Shown here one piece after another: positions 1 through 8,408 of a stretch of 64,000 bases of DNA. Below the pieces are notes generated by a model that saw nothing but the letters and a program-made list of their open reading frames with translations, was not told where the DNA came from and ran no database searches. How positions within the stretch are numbered: position 1 is the first letter of the stretch; the number at the start of each line of letters is the position of its first letter. The translations under genes and the position numbers were made by a program. Source of the stretch: Silvania hatchlandensis (lineage in GTDB: Bacteria; Pseudomonadota; Gammaproteobacteria; Enterobacterales; Enterobacteriaceae); contig NZ_JAMGZK010000038.1 in assembly GCF_025564065.1 (NCBI RefSeq), positions 1 through 64,000 on the forward strand, in the 5' to 3' direction.

Positions 1-264
1 TGAGCGGAAGTTCGCAGTTTTCTTACAGCCAGATGGGAGTATCACTACTTCGCCGTTTATTAATAAAATGGGAGCAGCTCACCGTTGCGCTCATGGTAAC
101 GGATAGCGCACCCGTCAGTGTTTCACCCTCGAACAAATCGTGCGCGATGGCTAGAGCCAGAACTGCTGCGGATACAGGAAAACCACAGACCATCGCCCTG
201 TGACAATGATCTGAGGTGGGACTAAACGGAAACTATACGCTTCAGCCAATGACTCCGGGTCGGC
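1..264. other. Left edge without a convincing gene
   Basis: This stretch lies downstream of the RND pump gene. The only frame of note is on the minus strand at 23-193, 56 codons, encoding a short hydrophobic helix followed by a basic tail. It has no visible ribosome binding site and could be the C-terminal scrap of a membrane protein. No confident homology could be assigned by eye, and no terminator hairpin was recognised. Confidence 0.3.
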
Positions 265-3200
265 TTACGTTAGTGACAGCTTTTCATTCTGCTGTGTACT
301 GGCAGGACGTATCTTGAACCAGATGGCATACATAGCAGGTAGGAACACCAGCGTGATGATAGTGCCACCAAAGGTCCCGCCAATCAGGGTATAGGCCAGC
401 GTTCCCCAGAACACCGAGTGCGTGAGCGGGATAAACGCCAGAATGGCGGCCATCGCCGTCAGCAACACAGGCCGGGCTCGTTGCACCGTCGCCTCCACCA
501 CCGCATCGAATGGTGCCAGCCCTTCCTGTTCGTTGTGATGGATCTGCCCTATCAGGATCAAGGTGTTACGCATCAGGATGCCCGACAGCGCAATCAGTCC
601 TACCAGAGCATTAATGCCAAACGGCTGGTTAAACACAAGCAGCGTTGGTACTACCCCAATAAGCCCCAGCGGGGCAGTGAGGAATACCATCACCATCGCC
701 GACATCGACCGCACCTGCAGGATAATAATCAACAGCGTCATGGCGATCATGACAGGGAACAGCGGTGCCATTGCTTTGGTTGCTTTCGCGGATTCTTCAA
801 TCGGCCCGGCCTGCTCAATGCGGTATCCTGCCGGAAGCGTATCAATTACAGGCTGTAGCTCTTTCATAACTGCCGTGGACACGTCCGGTGGTTGAAGATT
901 TTCGGCAATGTCCCCCCGCACGGTAATGGTCGGCGTACGATCGCGACGGCGCAGAACAGGATCTTCCATTTGCACCCCAACCTCCCCTATCTGCGAAAGC
1001 GGAATGCGCTGGCCAGAAGCCCCCCCTAAGGTAAAGCCCGCTATTTTTGCCGGATCGAGACGGATATCCCCCGCCGCGCGCCCCATGACCTGTACCGAAC
1101 GAATATCTTCACGCACTGCGGTGATAGGAACGCCTGAAAGCAGGAACTGAAGCTGCTGCGCGACCGCATTCGATGTCAACCCCACCGCCTGTAGACGTTC
1201 CTGATTGAGGGTGAAATGCAACGCTGGCACCCGCGGCCCCCAGTCGGTGTTGACGGTTCTCATCATCGGGCTGGCCTGCATCACCTTTTCGACCTTGTCT
1301 GCGATTTCGCGCAGTATGGTGGGATCCGGCCCCATGACCCGGTAAGCCACCGGATAGGGTGAATACGGACCAAACACCAATTGGGTTACACGCAAGCGCG
1401 CCTCAGGTGCCAGGCCACTGGCCGCCGCTTCACGCAGTCTGAACTTGAGCGCCTCGCGCGATTCCTCGCTGTCCGTCAGCACGACAATTTTCGCAAACGA
1501 CGGATCGGGCAGCTCAGGTGCCATGGCCAGATAGAAGCGTGGCGACCCCTGCCCGATATAGGACGTAATGATTTTTGCCTCTTTCTGCTTTCTCAGCCAG
1601 GCTTCGATTTTCTCCGTGGTGACACTGGTTTGCTCAATAGAAGTGCCATAAGGCATCTGCACTTCAACCAGTACCTCCGGGCGGTCGGAGGTAGGGAAAA
1701 ATTGTTTTTTCACCAGCCCCATGCCGAGTATAGCGATCGTAAAGACGGCAATAACGGTACCGGCAACTATCCACTTGCGCGCAATGACGCGGGTCAGTAC
1801 CCGGCGAAAACGGTTGTAATGACGGGTGTCGTAAATAGCCGCATGCCCGCCCTCCACAGTTTTTATTTTCGGCAGCATTTTTACGCCCAGATAAGGCGTA
1901 AACACCACCGCCACAATCCAGGAAGCAATCAGGGCGATACCGACAATCCAGAACATGTTGCTGGTATATTCGCCGGCTGTGGACTGGGCAAAACCGTTGG
2001 GCATGAATCCGACGGCGGTGACCAGCGTGCCTGCCAGCATCGGGGCCGCCGTATGGCTCCAGGCATAGGCCGAGGCTTTGATGCGATCGTAGCCTTCTTC
2101 CATTTTCACCACCATCATTTCAATGGCGATGATGGCATCATCGACCAGCAACCCGAGCGCCAGGATCAACGAGCCCAGGGTAATACGGTCAAAGTTTTTG
2201 CCGGAAGCCTCCATCACCACAAAGACAATCGCCAGCGTCAGTGGCACCGCTGCAGCAACCACCACGCCCACTCGCCATCCCATACTGACGAAGCACACCA
2301 CCATCACTACCAGCAGCGCGACAAAGAATTTGATCATGAACTCGTCAACGGCGGAGCTGATGTTGACTGACTGATCGGTGACTTTGGTCAGGGTCATGCC
2401 CAGGGGCATGCTCTCATTGATGTTGGCCGTTTCCGCATCCAGCGCCTTACCCAAATCCAGACCGTTCCAGCCGTCCCGCATAACGATGCCCAGCAGCAGC
2501 GCCGGTTCACCCTGATTGCGGATCAGGAGGGTAGCGGGATCTTCGTAGCCCCGTTCAACGGTTGCCACGTCAGAAAGCTGCAAATTTCTGCCCTGTACCA
2601 CGATAGGGGTTTCGCGAATTTTCTCCAGTTTGTCAAAGGCACCGTCCAGGCGGATAAAGACCTGCGGTCCTTTGGTGTCAATCGAACCGGCGGGCGTCAG
2701 TACGTTCTGGTTGTTGAGGGCTGAGAAAATATCCTGAGGGGAAATGCCCAGCGTGGCCAGTCGGTCATGCGAGAACGAGACATAGATACGTTCAGCCTGC
2801 TCGCCGATGATATTGACCTTCTTGACCCCTGGCACATGTAAAAGACGTTGGCGTAACGATTCCGCATCGCGTACCAGCAGCCGCTGTGGCTCTCCTTTCG
2901 CCTTCAGCGCAAAAAGTGCAAAGGTCACATCAGAGAATTCATCATTGACCATCGGCCCGATGACGCCTGCTGGCAGGTTTTTGACCTCATCGCCCAGCTT
3001 TTTACGCGCCTGATAGAACTCTTCCTGCACCTGTGAAGGCGGCGTGCTGTCCTGCAGCGACAGCATGGTAAAAGCCAGACCGGGACGGGTGTAGGTTTCA
3101 CTACGGTCATACCACTTGAGCTCCTGCATACGCTTTTCAAGCGGTTCGGCAACCTGATCCTGCATCTCCTGCGCGGTAGCGCCCGGCCAGGCAGAAATAA

Positions 3201-3354
3201 TCGTCATCTGCTTGACTGTAAACGGTGGGTCTTCAGCCCGTCCCAGTTCAAAAAACGAGAGAATGCCCGCAACCGTAATCAGGATAATAAGGAACAGTGT
3301 GATTGAGCGCTCACGCACGGCGAGGGCTGAAAGATTGAATCGCCCCGCGCTCAT
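265..3354 (-). CDS. RND family efflux pump, inner-membrane permease
   Basis: A 1029-residue resistance-nodulation-division (HAE1-type) transporter that would use proton influx to export drugs or other amphiphiles from the inner membrane and periplasm. The architecture is typical: one N-terminal helix, a large periplasmic loop, a block of helices around residues 335-500, a second loop and a C-terminal helix block. The proton-relay aspartate pair of AcrB TM4 is present (D405-D406, in GLLVDDAI). Where AcrB has Lys940, this protein has R929 (GILMRNTLIL), a substitution seen in a subset of RND pumps related to TriC. The start ATG overlaps the adaptor stop by 4 bp, so the two genes are translationally coupled. 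Substrate is unknown. Confidence 0.93.
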   Translation of the reverse strand: MSAGRFNLSALAVRERSITLFLIILITVAGILSFFELGRAEDPPFTVKQMTIISAWPGATAQEMQDQVAEPLEKRMQELKWYDRSETYTRPGLAFTMLSLQDSTPPSQVQEEFYQARKKLGDEVKNLPAGVIGPMVNDEFSDVTFALFALKAKGEPQRLLVRDAESLRQRLLHVPGVKKVNIIGEQAERIYVSFSHDRLATLGISPQDIFSALNNQNVLTPAGSIDTKGPQVFIRLDGAFDKLEKIRETPIVVQGRNLQLSDVATVERGYEDPATLLIRNQGEPALLLGIVMRDGWNGLDLGKALDAETANINESMPLGMTLTKVTDQSVNISSAVDEFMIKFFVALLVVMVVCFVSMGWRVGVVVAAAVPLTLAIVFVVMEASGKNFDRITLGSLILALGLLVDDAIIAIEMMVVKMEEGYDRIKASAYAWSHTAAPMLAGTLVTAVGFMPNGFAQSTAGEYTSNMFWIVGIALIASWIVAVVFTPYLGVKMLPKIKTVEGGHAAIYDTRHYNRFRRVLTRVIARKWIVAGTVIAVFTIAILGMGLVKKQFFPTSDRPEVLVEVQMPYGTSIEQTSVTTEKIEAWLRKQKEAKIITSYIGQGSPRFYLAMAPELPDPSFAKIVVLTDSEESREALKFRLREAAASGLAPEARLRVTQLVFGPYSPYPVAYRVMGPDPTILREIADKVEKVMQASPMMRTVNTDWGPRVPALHFTLNQERLQAVGLTSNAVAQQLQFLLSGVPITAVREDIRSVQVMGRAAGDIRLDPAKIAGFTLGGASGQRIPLSQIGEVGVQMEDPVLRRRDRTPTITVRGDIAENLQPPDVSTAVMKELQPVIDTLPAGYRIEQAGPIEESAKATKAMAPLFPVMIAMTLLIIILQVRSMSAMVMVFLTAPLGLIGVVPTLLVFNQPFGINALVGLIALSGILMRNTLILIGQIHHNEQEGLAPFDAVVEATVQRARPVLLTAMAAILAFIPLTHSVFWGTLAYTLIGGTFGGTIITLVFLPAMYAIWFKIRPASTQQNEKLSLT

Positions 3355-4460
3355 GGCTGGCTCCCGGCGACGCTGGTATTGCTTAGTGCGGCCATGCGTA
3401 CGGCCTCACCGTCATGCAGCAGATGCGCCCCCAGGGCGACCACCTGCTCTCCCGGCTTAAGAGAACCTGTCACCGTCGCCGAATCGTCACCCAATCCCTG
3501 CACCTGCACAGGCCGCCATGACACTTTGGCGGGCTTATCAGAAATCACCCAGACACCCGGCCCTTTGCCAGGATCATAGATGGCCGCTAAAGGTACCTGC
3601 ATCACCTGGCCCGGTAATTTATCGTCTGAAATATGAAGCGTAACGGTGGATCCCAGCGGGGCATTCGCCAGTACTCCCTCTAGCACATATCTCGCCTCGA
3701 AGGTGCGGGTTAGCGGATCTGCCGCATCGGACAGGAGCCGCAGTTTCGCAGGGACGGTCTGTTTACCGATACCGTACAACGTTGCTTCGGCCTCGCTTCC
3801 GGCAGCCGGGCGTAACGTCTCAGGCAGCTGCACGATGGCCTCGCGCTGCCCTGCTCTGGCCAGCCGGACCACCGGCTGCCCGGCACTGACAACCTGACCG
3901 GGTTCAGCCAGCGTATCCATAACCACACCGTCGGCGTCAGCCAGCAGGACGGCGTAGCCCGTGGTGTTTTCTGCCACATTGGCCTGTGCCTTAGCCGCAC
4001 TGAGTTCTGCTCTGGCCGTATCGGCGGCGGCCTTTATCTGATCGTAGGACGATGCCGACACTGCGCCTGCAGCGACCAGACCGCGATAGCGCAGCTCGTC
4101 ATCAGTCGCTTGTCTTGCACGGGCCCGTGCAGCCGCGACAACCTGTTGTTGAGCCTGCGCCATCAGACTCAGGTCAACCGGATCCAGACGCATCAATGGC
4201 TGACCGCGTTTAACGGTCTGGCCAGTATCGACCAGGCGTTCAAGGATTTTGCCCTGCACTCTGAAACCGAGGTCGCTTTGAATCCGGGCGACAACAACGC
4301 CGGTAAATGCGCGGGAGGCATCGGTAGCACTCACCACGGCCGCAGACCTTACCAGAGGAGGCTGAGTACGGGGATCGTCGGTGCCGGAAGAGTCACCGCA
4401 GGCCACAAGAGCAAGCGGCAACAGGCAAAAAGCAAAGTTGGCAGGAGTAAGCCTGAGCAT
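3351..4460 (-). CDS. RND efflux periplasmic adaptor (membrane fusion) lipoprotein
   Basis: A 369-residue HlyD/AcrA-type adaptor that would bridge the RND pump and an outer-membrane channel. The N-terminus is a lipoprotein signal with lipobox LALVAC (Cys21), so the mature protein should be anchored in the inner membrane. A lipoyl-like half-motif (VQGKILERLVDTGQTVKRGQ) is followed by an Ala/Gln/Arg-rich coiled-coil hairpin around residues 95-150, then beta-barrel and membrane-proximal domains. It is the first gene of an adaptor-pump operon with its own promoter, and lies directly downstream of the tetR gene in the same direction. The outer-membrane partner is probably the divergent gene at 5240-6697. 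Confidence 0.92.
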   Translation of the reverse strand: MLRLTPANFAFCLLPLALVACGDSSGTDDPRTQPPLVRSAAVVSATDASRAFTGVVVARIQSDLGFRVQGKILERLVDTGQTVKRGQPLMRLDPVDLSLMAQAQQQVVAAARARARQATDDELRYRGLVAAGAVSASSYDQIKAAADTARAELSAAKAQANVAENTTGYAVLLADADGVVMDTLAEPGQVVSAGQPVVRLARAGQREAIVQLPETLRPAAGSEAEATLYGIGKQTVPAKLRLLSDAADPLTRTFEARYVLEGVLANAPLGSTVTLHISDDKLPGQVMQVPLAAIYDPGKGPGVWVISDKPAKVSWRPVQVQGLGDDSATVTGSLKPGEQVVALGAHLLHDGEAVRMAALSNTSVAGSQP

Positions 4461-4496
4461 GGGTTCCCTTAATTGAATTAGCAGGACAGTAACCGC

Positions 4497-4525
4497 ATTC
4501 TCAGACTAGTGACCAATAATGTCAA
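4497..4525 (-). promoter_or_regulatory. Candidate sigma-70 promoter of the adaptor-pump operon
   Basis: On the minus strand a consensus -35 TTGACA (4525-4520) is followed after 17 bp by GAGAAT (4502-4497), a 4/6 match to the -10 consensus. The -35 lies inside the palindromic operator at 4509-4532, so a bound TetR dimer would block RNA polymerase. Confidence 0.6.
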
Positions 4526-4532
4526 TGGTCAC
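4509..4532. promoter_or_regulatory. TetR operator copy 1 (GTGACCA-N10-TGGTCAC)
   Basis: A 24-bp inverted repeat with perfect 7-bp arms and a 10-bp spacer, between the tetR stop codon and the adaptor gene. The same arms and spacing recur at 5189-5212 on the other side of tetR. Repetition on both flanks of a tetR gene and overlap with promoter elements make it the probable binding site of that regulator. Confidence 0.75.
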
Positions 4533-4535
4533 AAC

Positions 4536-5150
4536 TCAGGGGGACAAACTTCTCAGTATCAGTGAGGAGAGGAGTGCCGCCGCCGCCGGTGCCGTTTCCA
4601 GATTGTATTGCAACTGTACCGGACTGATGTAAGGCCGCATTACCAGATATATCGCGTGCGCAGCCTCATCCAGCGGCGTTTTTCGTTCAAACTCTCCCGC
4701 CTGCCGCCCTTCAACAATGATTTGCTCAATCAGTTCTCTCAGACGCTCTTCATGAGCCTCTGCCGACGGCCACTTATCCCTCGCCGCCACGGCAGCAATG
4801 TCATAAAGCTTGCGATCGTGAAAAAACAAATCACTACCGGCTTCAGTCAGTGCCCTGAATAAACGCCGCAATTTTTCGGAGGCCGACGGGGCATCTGCAA
4901 TCTCTGAATTGACAATCGCCATAATCATTGCCAGCCGGTTAGTGCAGATCACTTCACCGATCGCCTGCTTGGAATCGAAAAATTTATAGATATAAGATTT
5001 TGAAAATCCTATTGATTTAGCCAGTTCTGACACCGTGGTTTTCTCATACCCATAATGCCCAAAATGCTCTGTGGCGGCGTCGACGACCTGATCGCGAACG
5101 CTGTGATCCAATGGCCCCCTTGGGGGATGTAAATTTATGTGTTTAGTCAT
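4536..5150 (-). CDS. TetR/AcrR family repressor of the RND efflux locus
   Basis: A 204-residue TetR-type regulator. Residues about 15-65 form the helix-turn-helix domain (recognition region TTVSELAKSIGFSKSYIYKFF); the rest is a helical ligand-binding and dimerisation domain. The gene sits between the divergent outer-membrane factor gene and the adaptor-pump operon. Identical 24-bp inverted repeats flank it, one overlapping each promoter, so it probably represses the adaptor-pump operon and the channel gene, and possibly itself. The inducer is not evident from sequence. Confidence 0.92.
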   Translation of the reverse strand: MTKHINLHPPRGPLDHSVRDQVVDAATEHFGHYGYEKTTVSELAKSIGFSKSYIYKFFDSKQAIGEVICTNRLAMIMAIVNSEIADAPSASEKLRRLFRALTEAGSDLFFHDRKLYDIAAVAARDKWPSAEAHEERLRELIEQIIVEGRQAGEFERKTPLDEAAHAIYLVMRPYISPVQLQYNLETAPAAAALLSSLILRSLSP

Positions 5151-5178
5151 TTTTCAAGCTTAGCTCAGTGAACCCTGA

Positions 5179-5206
5179 TTGACAACAAGTGACCATTTGG
5201 TAATGT
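5179..5206 (+). promoter_or_regulatory. Candidate sigma-70 promoter of the outer-membrane factor gene
   Basis: A consensus -35 TTGACA at 5179-5184 is followed after 16 bp by TAATGT (5201-5206). The spacer and -10 are covered by the operator at 5189-5212, which predicts direct repression by the adjacent TetR protein. Confidence 0.6.
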
Positions 5207-5212
5207 GGTCAC
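5189..5212. promoter_or_regulatory. TetR operator copy 2 (GTGACCA-N10-TGGTCAC)
   Basis: Second copy of the inverted repeat found at 4509-4532, with identical 7-bp arms and 10-bp spacer but a different spacer sequence. It lies in the tetR/outer-membrane-factor divergent region, over the plus-strand promoter. Confidence 0.75.
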
Positions 5213-5239
5213 AATTCAAAACTGACTCAAGGAATATCA

Positions 5240-6697
5240 ATGTTCCCCCTCCGTACTCTTGCACTGGTGGTGAGCGCCGGTTTACTGGCGGGTTGCGTCG
5301 TTGGGCCGGATTATCATCGCCCGGATGCGCCACTTGCGGAACGATATCAGGCTCAGTCTGCCGTTCAACAGAGAAGTGCTTCCAGACCCGCCAGTTTTGC
5401 TGTGTGGTGGGACGGCTTCGGCGATCCTCTGTTAAGCAAGTTAGTTACAGACGCTCTCGCGCAAAATCTCGTTCTCGCACAGGCAACCGCCCGCATGACC
5501 CAGTCCCGCGCTGGACTGGGCGTGGCCACAGCAGCTCTGTTGCCCTCTGGGAACATCAGCGGACAAGCGGCACGCGCGTATCAGTCGGTCGAAACCCCGC
5601 TGGGGCAGGTTCTCAGCGCAACGCCGTATTATAATCGCTACGGCAATAGCTATGAAACCAATCTCAACGCAAGCTGGGAGATTGACGTTTTTGGGGGGCT
5701 GCGCCGCAGTCGCCAGGCTGCACTCGCTGACTATCAGGCTTCCGAAGCGGCCGTCGCCGCAACCCGTCTTGCCGTCGCGGCCCAGACTGCCGATACCTAT
5801 ATCACCCTGCGCGGATTACAGACCCGGCTGTCCATCGCGGAGAAACAGGTCAGTACGCAACAGGAACTGCTGGAAAAAGTACAACTCCTGAACGCTAAAG
5901 GACTGGCTCCCGAGTATCAGGTTCGCCAGACAGAAGGGGAACTGACACGGGTTCAGGCAACCGTACCGGTTCTCCGCACAGGGCTTGATGCTGCCATGAA
6001 TGCATTAGACGTTATGCTCGGTACGCCTCCCGGCACCTATCGCGATCAGGTAGACTCGCCGGGCTTCATTCCGCAGGCTCCGCAGATAGCATCAACGGGT
6101 ACACCAGCCGACCTGATGCGCCGAAGGCCCGACATTATCGTGGCGGAACGTCATCTCGCCGCCTCAAGTGCACGCATCGGCGTGGCCACCAGTGAGTATT
6201 ATCCGAAGTTTTCACTCAGTGCGTTGCTCGGCAGCGCAACGGCAGTGGCGGGCGATAACCTGTTCTCCGGCGGTGCCAGCCAGTCTGCAGGCCTGCTGGG
6301 GCTGCGCTGGCGACTCTTCGATTTTGGTCGCATCAACGCCCAGATAGACCAGGCTAAGGGCCAGGAACAGGAGGCGCTCGCCGCCTATCGGCTATCTGTC
6401 TTACGCGCCACCGAAGATGTCGAAAATGCTTTATCTGCTCTGATCAATAGTGAAACACAAACCGCAATGCTGATCAGGGGGGAAACTGCACTGGCCAGCG
6501 CTCGTCGATCTTCTTTCATCGCCTACCAGCAAGGAACAAGCAACCTGATTGATGTTCTGCACAACGATGAAAACCTTTTGCAGGCTTCTGATGCCAAAGC
6601 GCAGGCGCAGACAGAATCTGCCCACGCCGCTGTGGCTGCTTTCAGGGCGCTCGGAGGGGGTTGGCAGCCAACAGAAACAGCCACCAGGGCACCATAA
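5240..6697 (+). CDS. NodT-type outer-membrane efflux channel lipoprotein
   Basis: A 485-residue TolC-superfamily outer-membrane factor of the NodT/OprM type, forming the exit duct of a tripartite efflux system. The lipobox LLAGC near residues 14-18 is followed by the family signature VVGPDYHRP, so the mature protein is lipid-anchored. Two tandem OEP repeats cover about residues 60-260 and 275-475, with the usual GLRWRLFDFGR segment late in the second repeat. A good Shine-Dalgarno sequence (AAGGA) precedes the ATG. It is transcribed divergently from tetR and shares its operator, so it is very probably the channel for the adaptor-pump pair on the minus strand. Confidence 0.93.
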   Translation: MFPLRTLALVVSAGLLAGCVVGPDYHRPDAPLAERYQAQSAVQQRSASRPASFAVWWDGFGDPLLSKLVTDALAQNLVLAQATARMTQSRAGLGVATAALLPSGNISGQAARAYQSVETPLGQVLSATPYYNRYGNSYETNLNASWEIDVFGGLRRSRQAALADYQASEAAVAATRLAVAAQTADTYITLRGLQTRLSIAEKQVSTQQELLEKVQLLNAKGLAPEYQVRQTEGELTRVQATVPVLRTGLDAAMNALDVMLGTPPGTYRDQVDSPGFIPQAPQIASTGTPADLMRRRPDIIVAERHLAASSARIGVATSEYYPKFSLSALLGSATAVAGDNLFSGGASQSAGLLGLRWRLFDFGRINAQIDQAKGQEQEALAAYRLSVLRATEDVENALSALINSETQTAMLIRGETALASARRSSFIAYQQGTSNLIDVLHNDENLLQASDAKAQAQTESAHAAVAAFRALGGGWQPTETATRAP

Positions 6698-6747
6698 GCT
6701 GCAGCGTAGATTCACATTCTGATTGCTGACTGATAACCGGGGGACGG

Positions 6748-7047
6748 ATGAAAAGAATAGGCATTCTGGGCGTTGATGCGCTAACCGAAGAACTGATCAG
6801 AGGATTGTTTCAGGCAGTACCTGACGCCCAGGTGTTTCTCTGGCCAGGAAACAGTGAACGGGCTCAAAAGCTGGCCCGAGAATTTCCCTGCTGGACAATG
6901 GGCAATCAACAGGCGGTCATTGATGAAGCGGATGTCATAATTATCAGCGTTGCCAATATTGCCTTAAATGAACTCTCAAATTGCGTGCAGTGGCGTAACT
7001 CAAAAACTCTGATTTCACTTGTCCATGTGCCCAGTCACAAACATTGA
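6748..7047 (+). pseudogene. Truncated pyrroline-5-carboxylate reductase-like NAD(P)-binding fragment
   Basis: A 99-residue frame corresponding only to the N-terminal Rossmann half of ProC/F420-type oxidoreductases. It has a dinucleotide-binding start (RIGILGVDALTEELIRGL) and a second strand ending in DEADVIIISV. Full family members are about 250-280 residues, so the catalytic C-terminal domain is missing, and no continuation is seen before the convergent gene at 8404. It has a normal ATG and a GGGGGA-like ribosome binding region, so a short protein could still be made. Best read as a decayed gene. Confidence 0.6.
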
Positions 7048-7141
7048 CCAACCTGTCATGCATTCAGAGTGCAACAGGCTAGGCAAGGGGCATTCCCGGA
7101 AGCCGCCTCGCAAGTTTTATCAAAAACCACCGGGGGGCGGC

Positions 7142-8404
7142 TCAGGTAATCAAAATCACCCGAATATCATTCACATTGGTTAACGTCGGGCCGGTCACCA
7201 CCAGATCCCCCCGCGCGGCAAAGTAGCTGTAACTGTCGTGCCCGCGCAGCATGCCTATGGCATCCAGTGTGGTTCTCGACAGCGTATCCGGGGTGATGAT
7301 TGCGCCTGCGGCATCCTCCGTGCCGTCAATGCCGTCGCTGTCTCCGGCGATGGCATAAATCCCCGCCTCCCCCTTTAGCGCACAGGCCAGCGCCAGCAAA
7401 AACTCGGTGTTGCGCCCACCGCGCCCAGCGCCGCTGTCGCCAATGGTCACTGTGGTTTCACCGCCGCTCAGCAAAACCGCCGGGCCTTTCACCGGCAGCC
7501 CATGCTGTTTTACCGATCTCGCTATCCCTGCCATCATCACCCCCAGTTGCGCGCTTTCACCCTCCAGCGCATCGCCCAGAATCAATGGCGTATAGCCCAT
7601 GCGCTGCGCCACCCCGGCAGCGGCGGCCAACGCACCAGACGGCGTGGCGATCAGGCGAATGTCATCGTGAATTTCCGCCGCCGTCACCGGTGCGCGCGGG
7701 GTGTTGAGCACCCGCAGGACGTGTTCCGGCAGAGCCAGACCATAGCGGGCGACAATCTCCAGCGCCTCTTCCGCCGTGGAGCTGTCCGCCACCGTCGGGC
7801 CAGAGGCGATGCTCTGGGGATCGTCACCCGGCACATCGCTGATGATCAGCGTAATCACCCGGGCGGGACGAGCAGCCAGCGCCAGCCGTCCGCCTTTGAT
7901 ATCCGACAGCTGCTTGCGCACGGTATTCATCTCCTGGATGGTCGCCCCGCTCTTCAACAGCGCTTTGTTGACCGCCTGTTTGTCGGCAAGGGTGATGCCC
8001 TGGCGCGGCAGCGCCAGCAATGACGAGCCACCGCCGGAGACAAGTGCGATCACGCAGTCGTCGGCATTCAGGTGCTTGACCTGCTCCATCATCAGCATCG
8101 ACGCCACCTCGCTCATCGCATCCGACACCGGGTGCGCCGCCTCGACGATACGGATTTTTTGCGTCGGTACCGCGTGGCCGTAGCGCGTCACCACTACGCC
8201 CTGTAAATCCACCTCCGGCCAGGCGGCCTCCAGCGCAGCAGCCATCGCCGCGCTGGCTTTCCCGGCGCCGACCACAATGCAGCGTCCGCGCGGTTTCTCA
8301 GGCAGGGCTTTGATCAGCGCCTCATGTGGGTCGGCGCTTTTCACCGCCGCCATAAAGATCTCAGTAAGCGCCCCTCTCAGGGCGCTGTCGTCGAGGTGTG
8401 CCAT
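7142..8404 (-). CDS. ttuD: Glycerate 2-kinase / hydroxypyruvate reductase-type protein (TtuD, MOFRL family)
   Basis: A 420-residue protein of the GckA/TtuD family. An N-terminal DUF4147 domain contains the family's glycine-rich segments (VVGAGKASAAMA near residue 46 and LVSGGGSSLL near residue 120). A C-terminal MOFRL domain carries GDSDGIDGTEDAAGA. Members phosphorylate D-glycerate, although TtuD was first named as a hydroxypyruvate reductase in tartrate utilisation. It is the distal gene of a transporter-dehydrogenase-kinase set, 4 bp after the tartrate dehydrogenase gene. This suits a route from tartrate through glycerate to central metabolism. The family is clear; the in vivo substrate is inferred from context. 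Confidence 0.88.
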   Translation of the reverse strand: MAHLDDSALRGALTEIFMAAVKSADPHEALIKALPEKPRGRCIVVGAGKASAAMAAALEAAWPEVDLQGVVVTRYGHAVPTQKIRIVEAAHPVSDAMSEVASMLMMEQVKHLNADDCVIALVSGGGSSLLALPRQGITLADKQAVNKALLKSGATIQEMNTVRKQLSDIKGGRLALAARPARVITLIISDVPGDDPQSIASGPTVADSSTAEEALEIVARYGLALPEHVLRVLNTPRAPVTAAEIHDDIRLIATPSGALAAAAGVAQRMGYTPLILGDALEGESAQLGVMMAGIARSVKQHGLPVKGPAVLLSGGETTVTIGDSGAGRGGRNTEFLLALACALKGEAGIYAIAGDSDGIDGTEDAAGAIITPDTLSRTTLDAIGMLRGHDSYSYFAARGDLVVTGPTLTNVNDIRVILIT

Positions 8405-8408
8405 AGGG

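Noticed and set aside
1381..2370. Long plus-strand open frame opposite the RND pump gene
   Set aside because: His/Gln/Arg-rich translation with no domain logic, fully inside a well-supported gene on the other strand.
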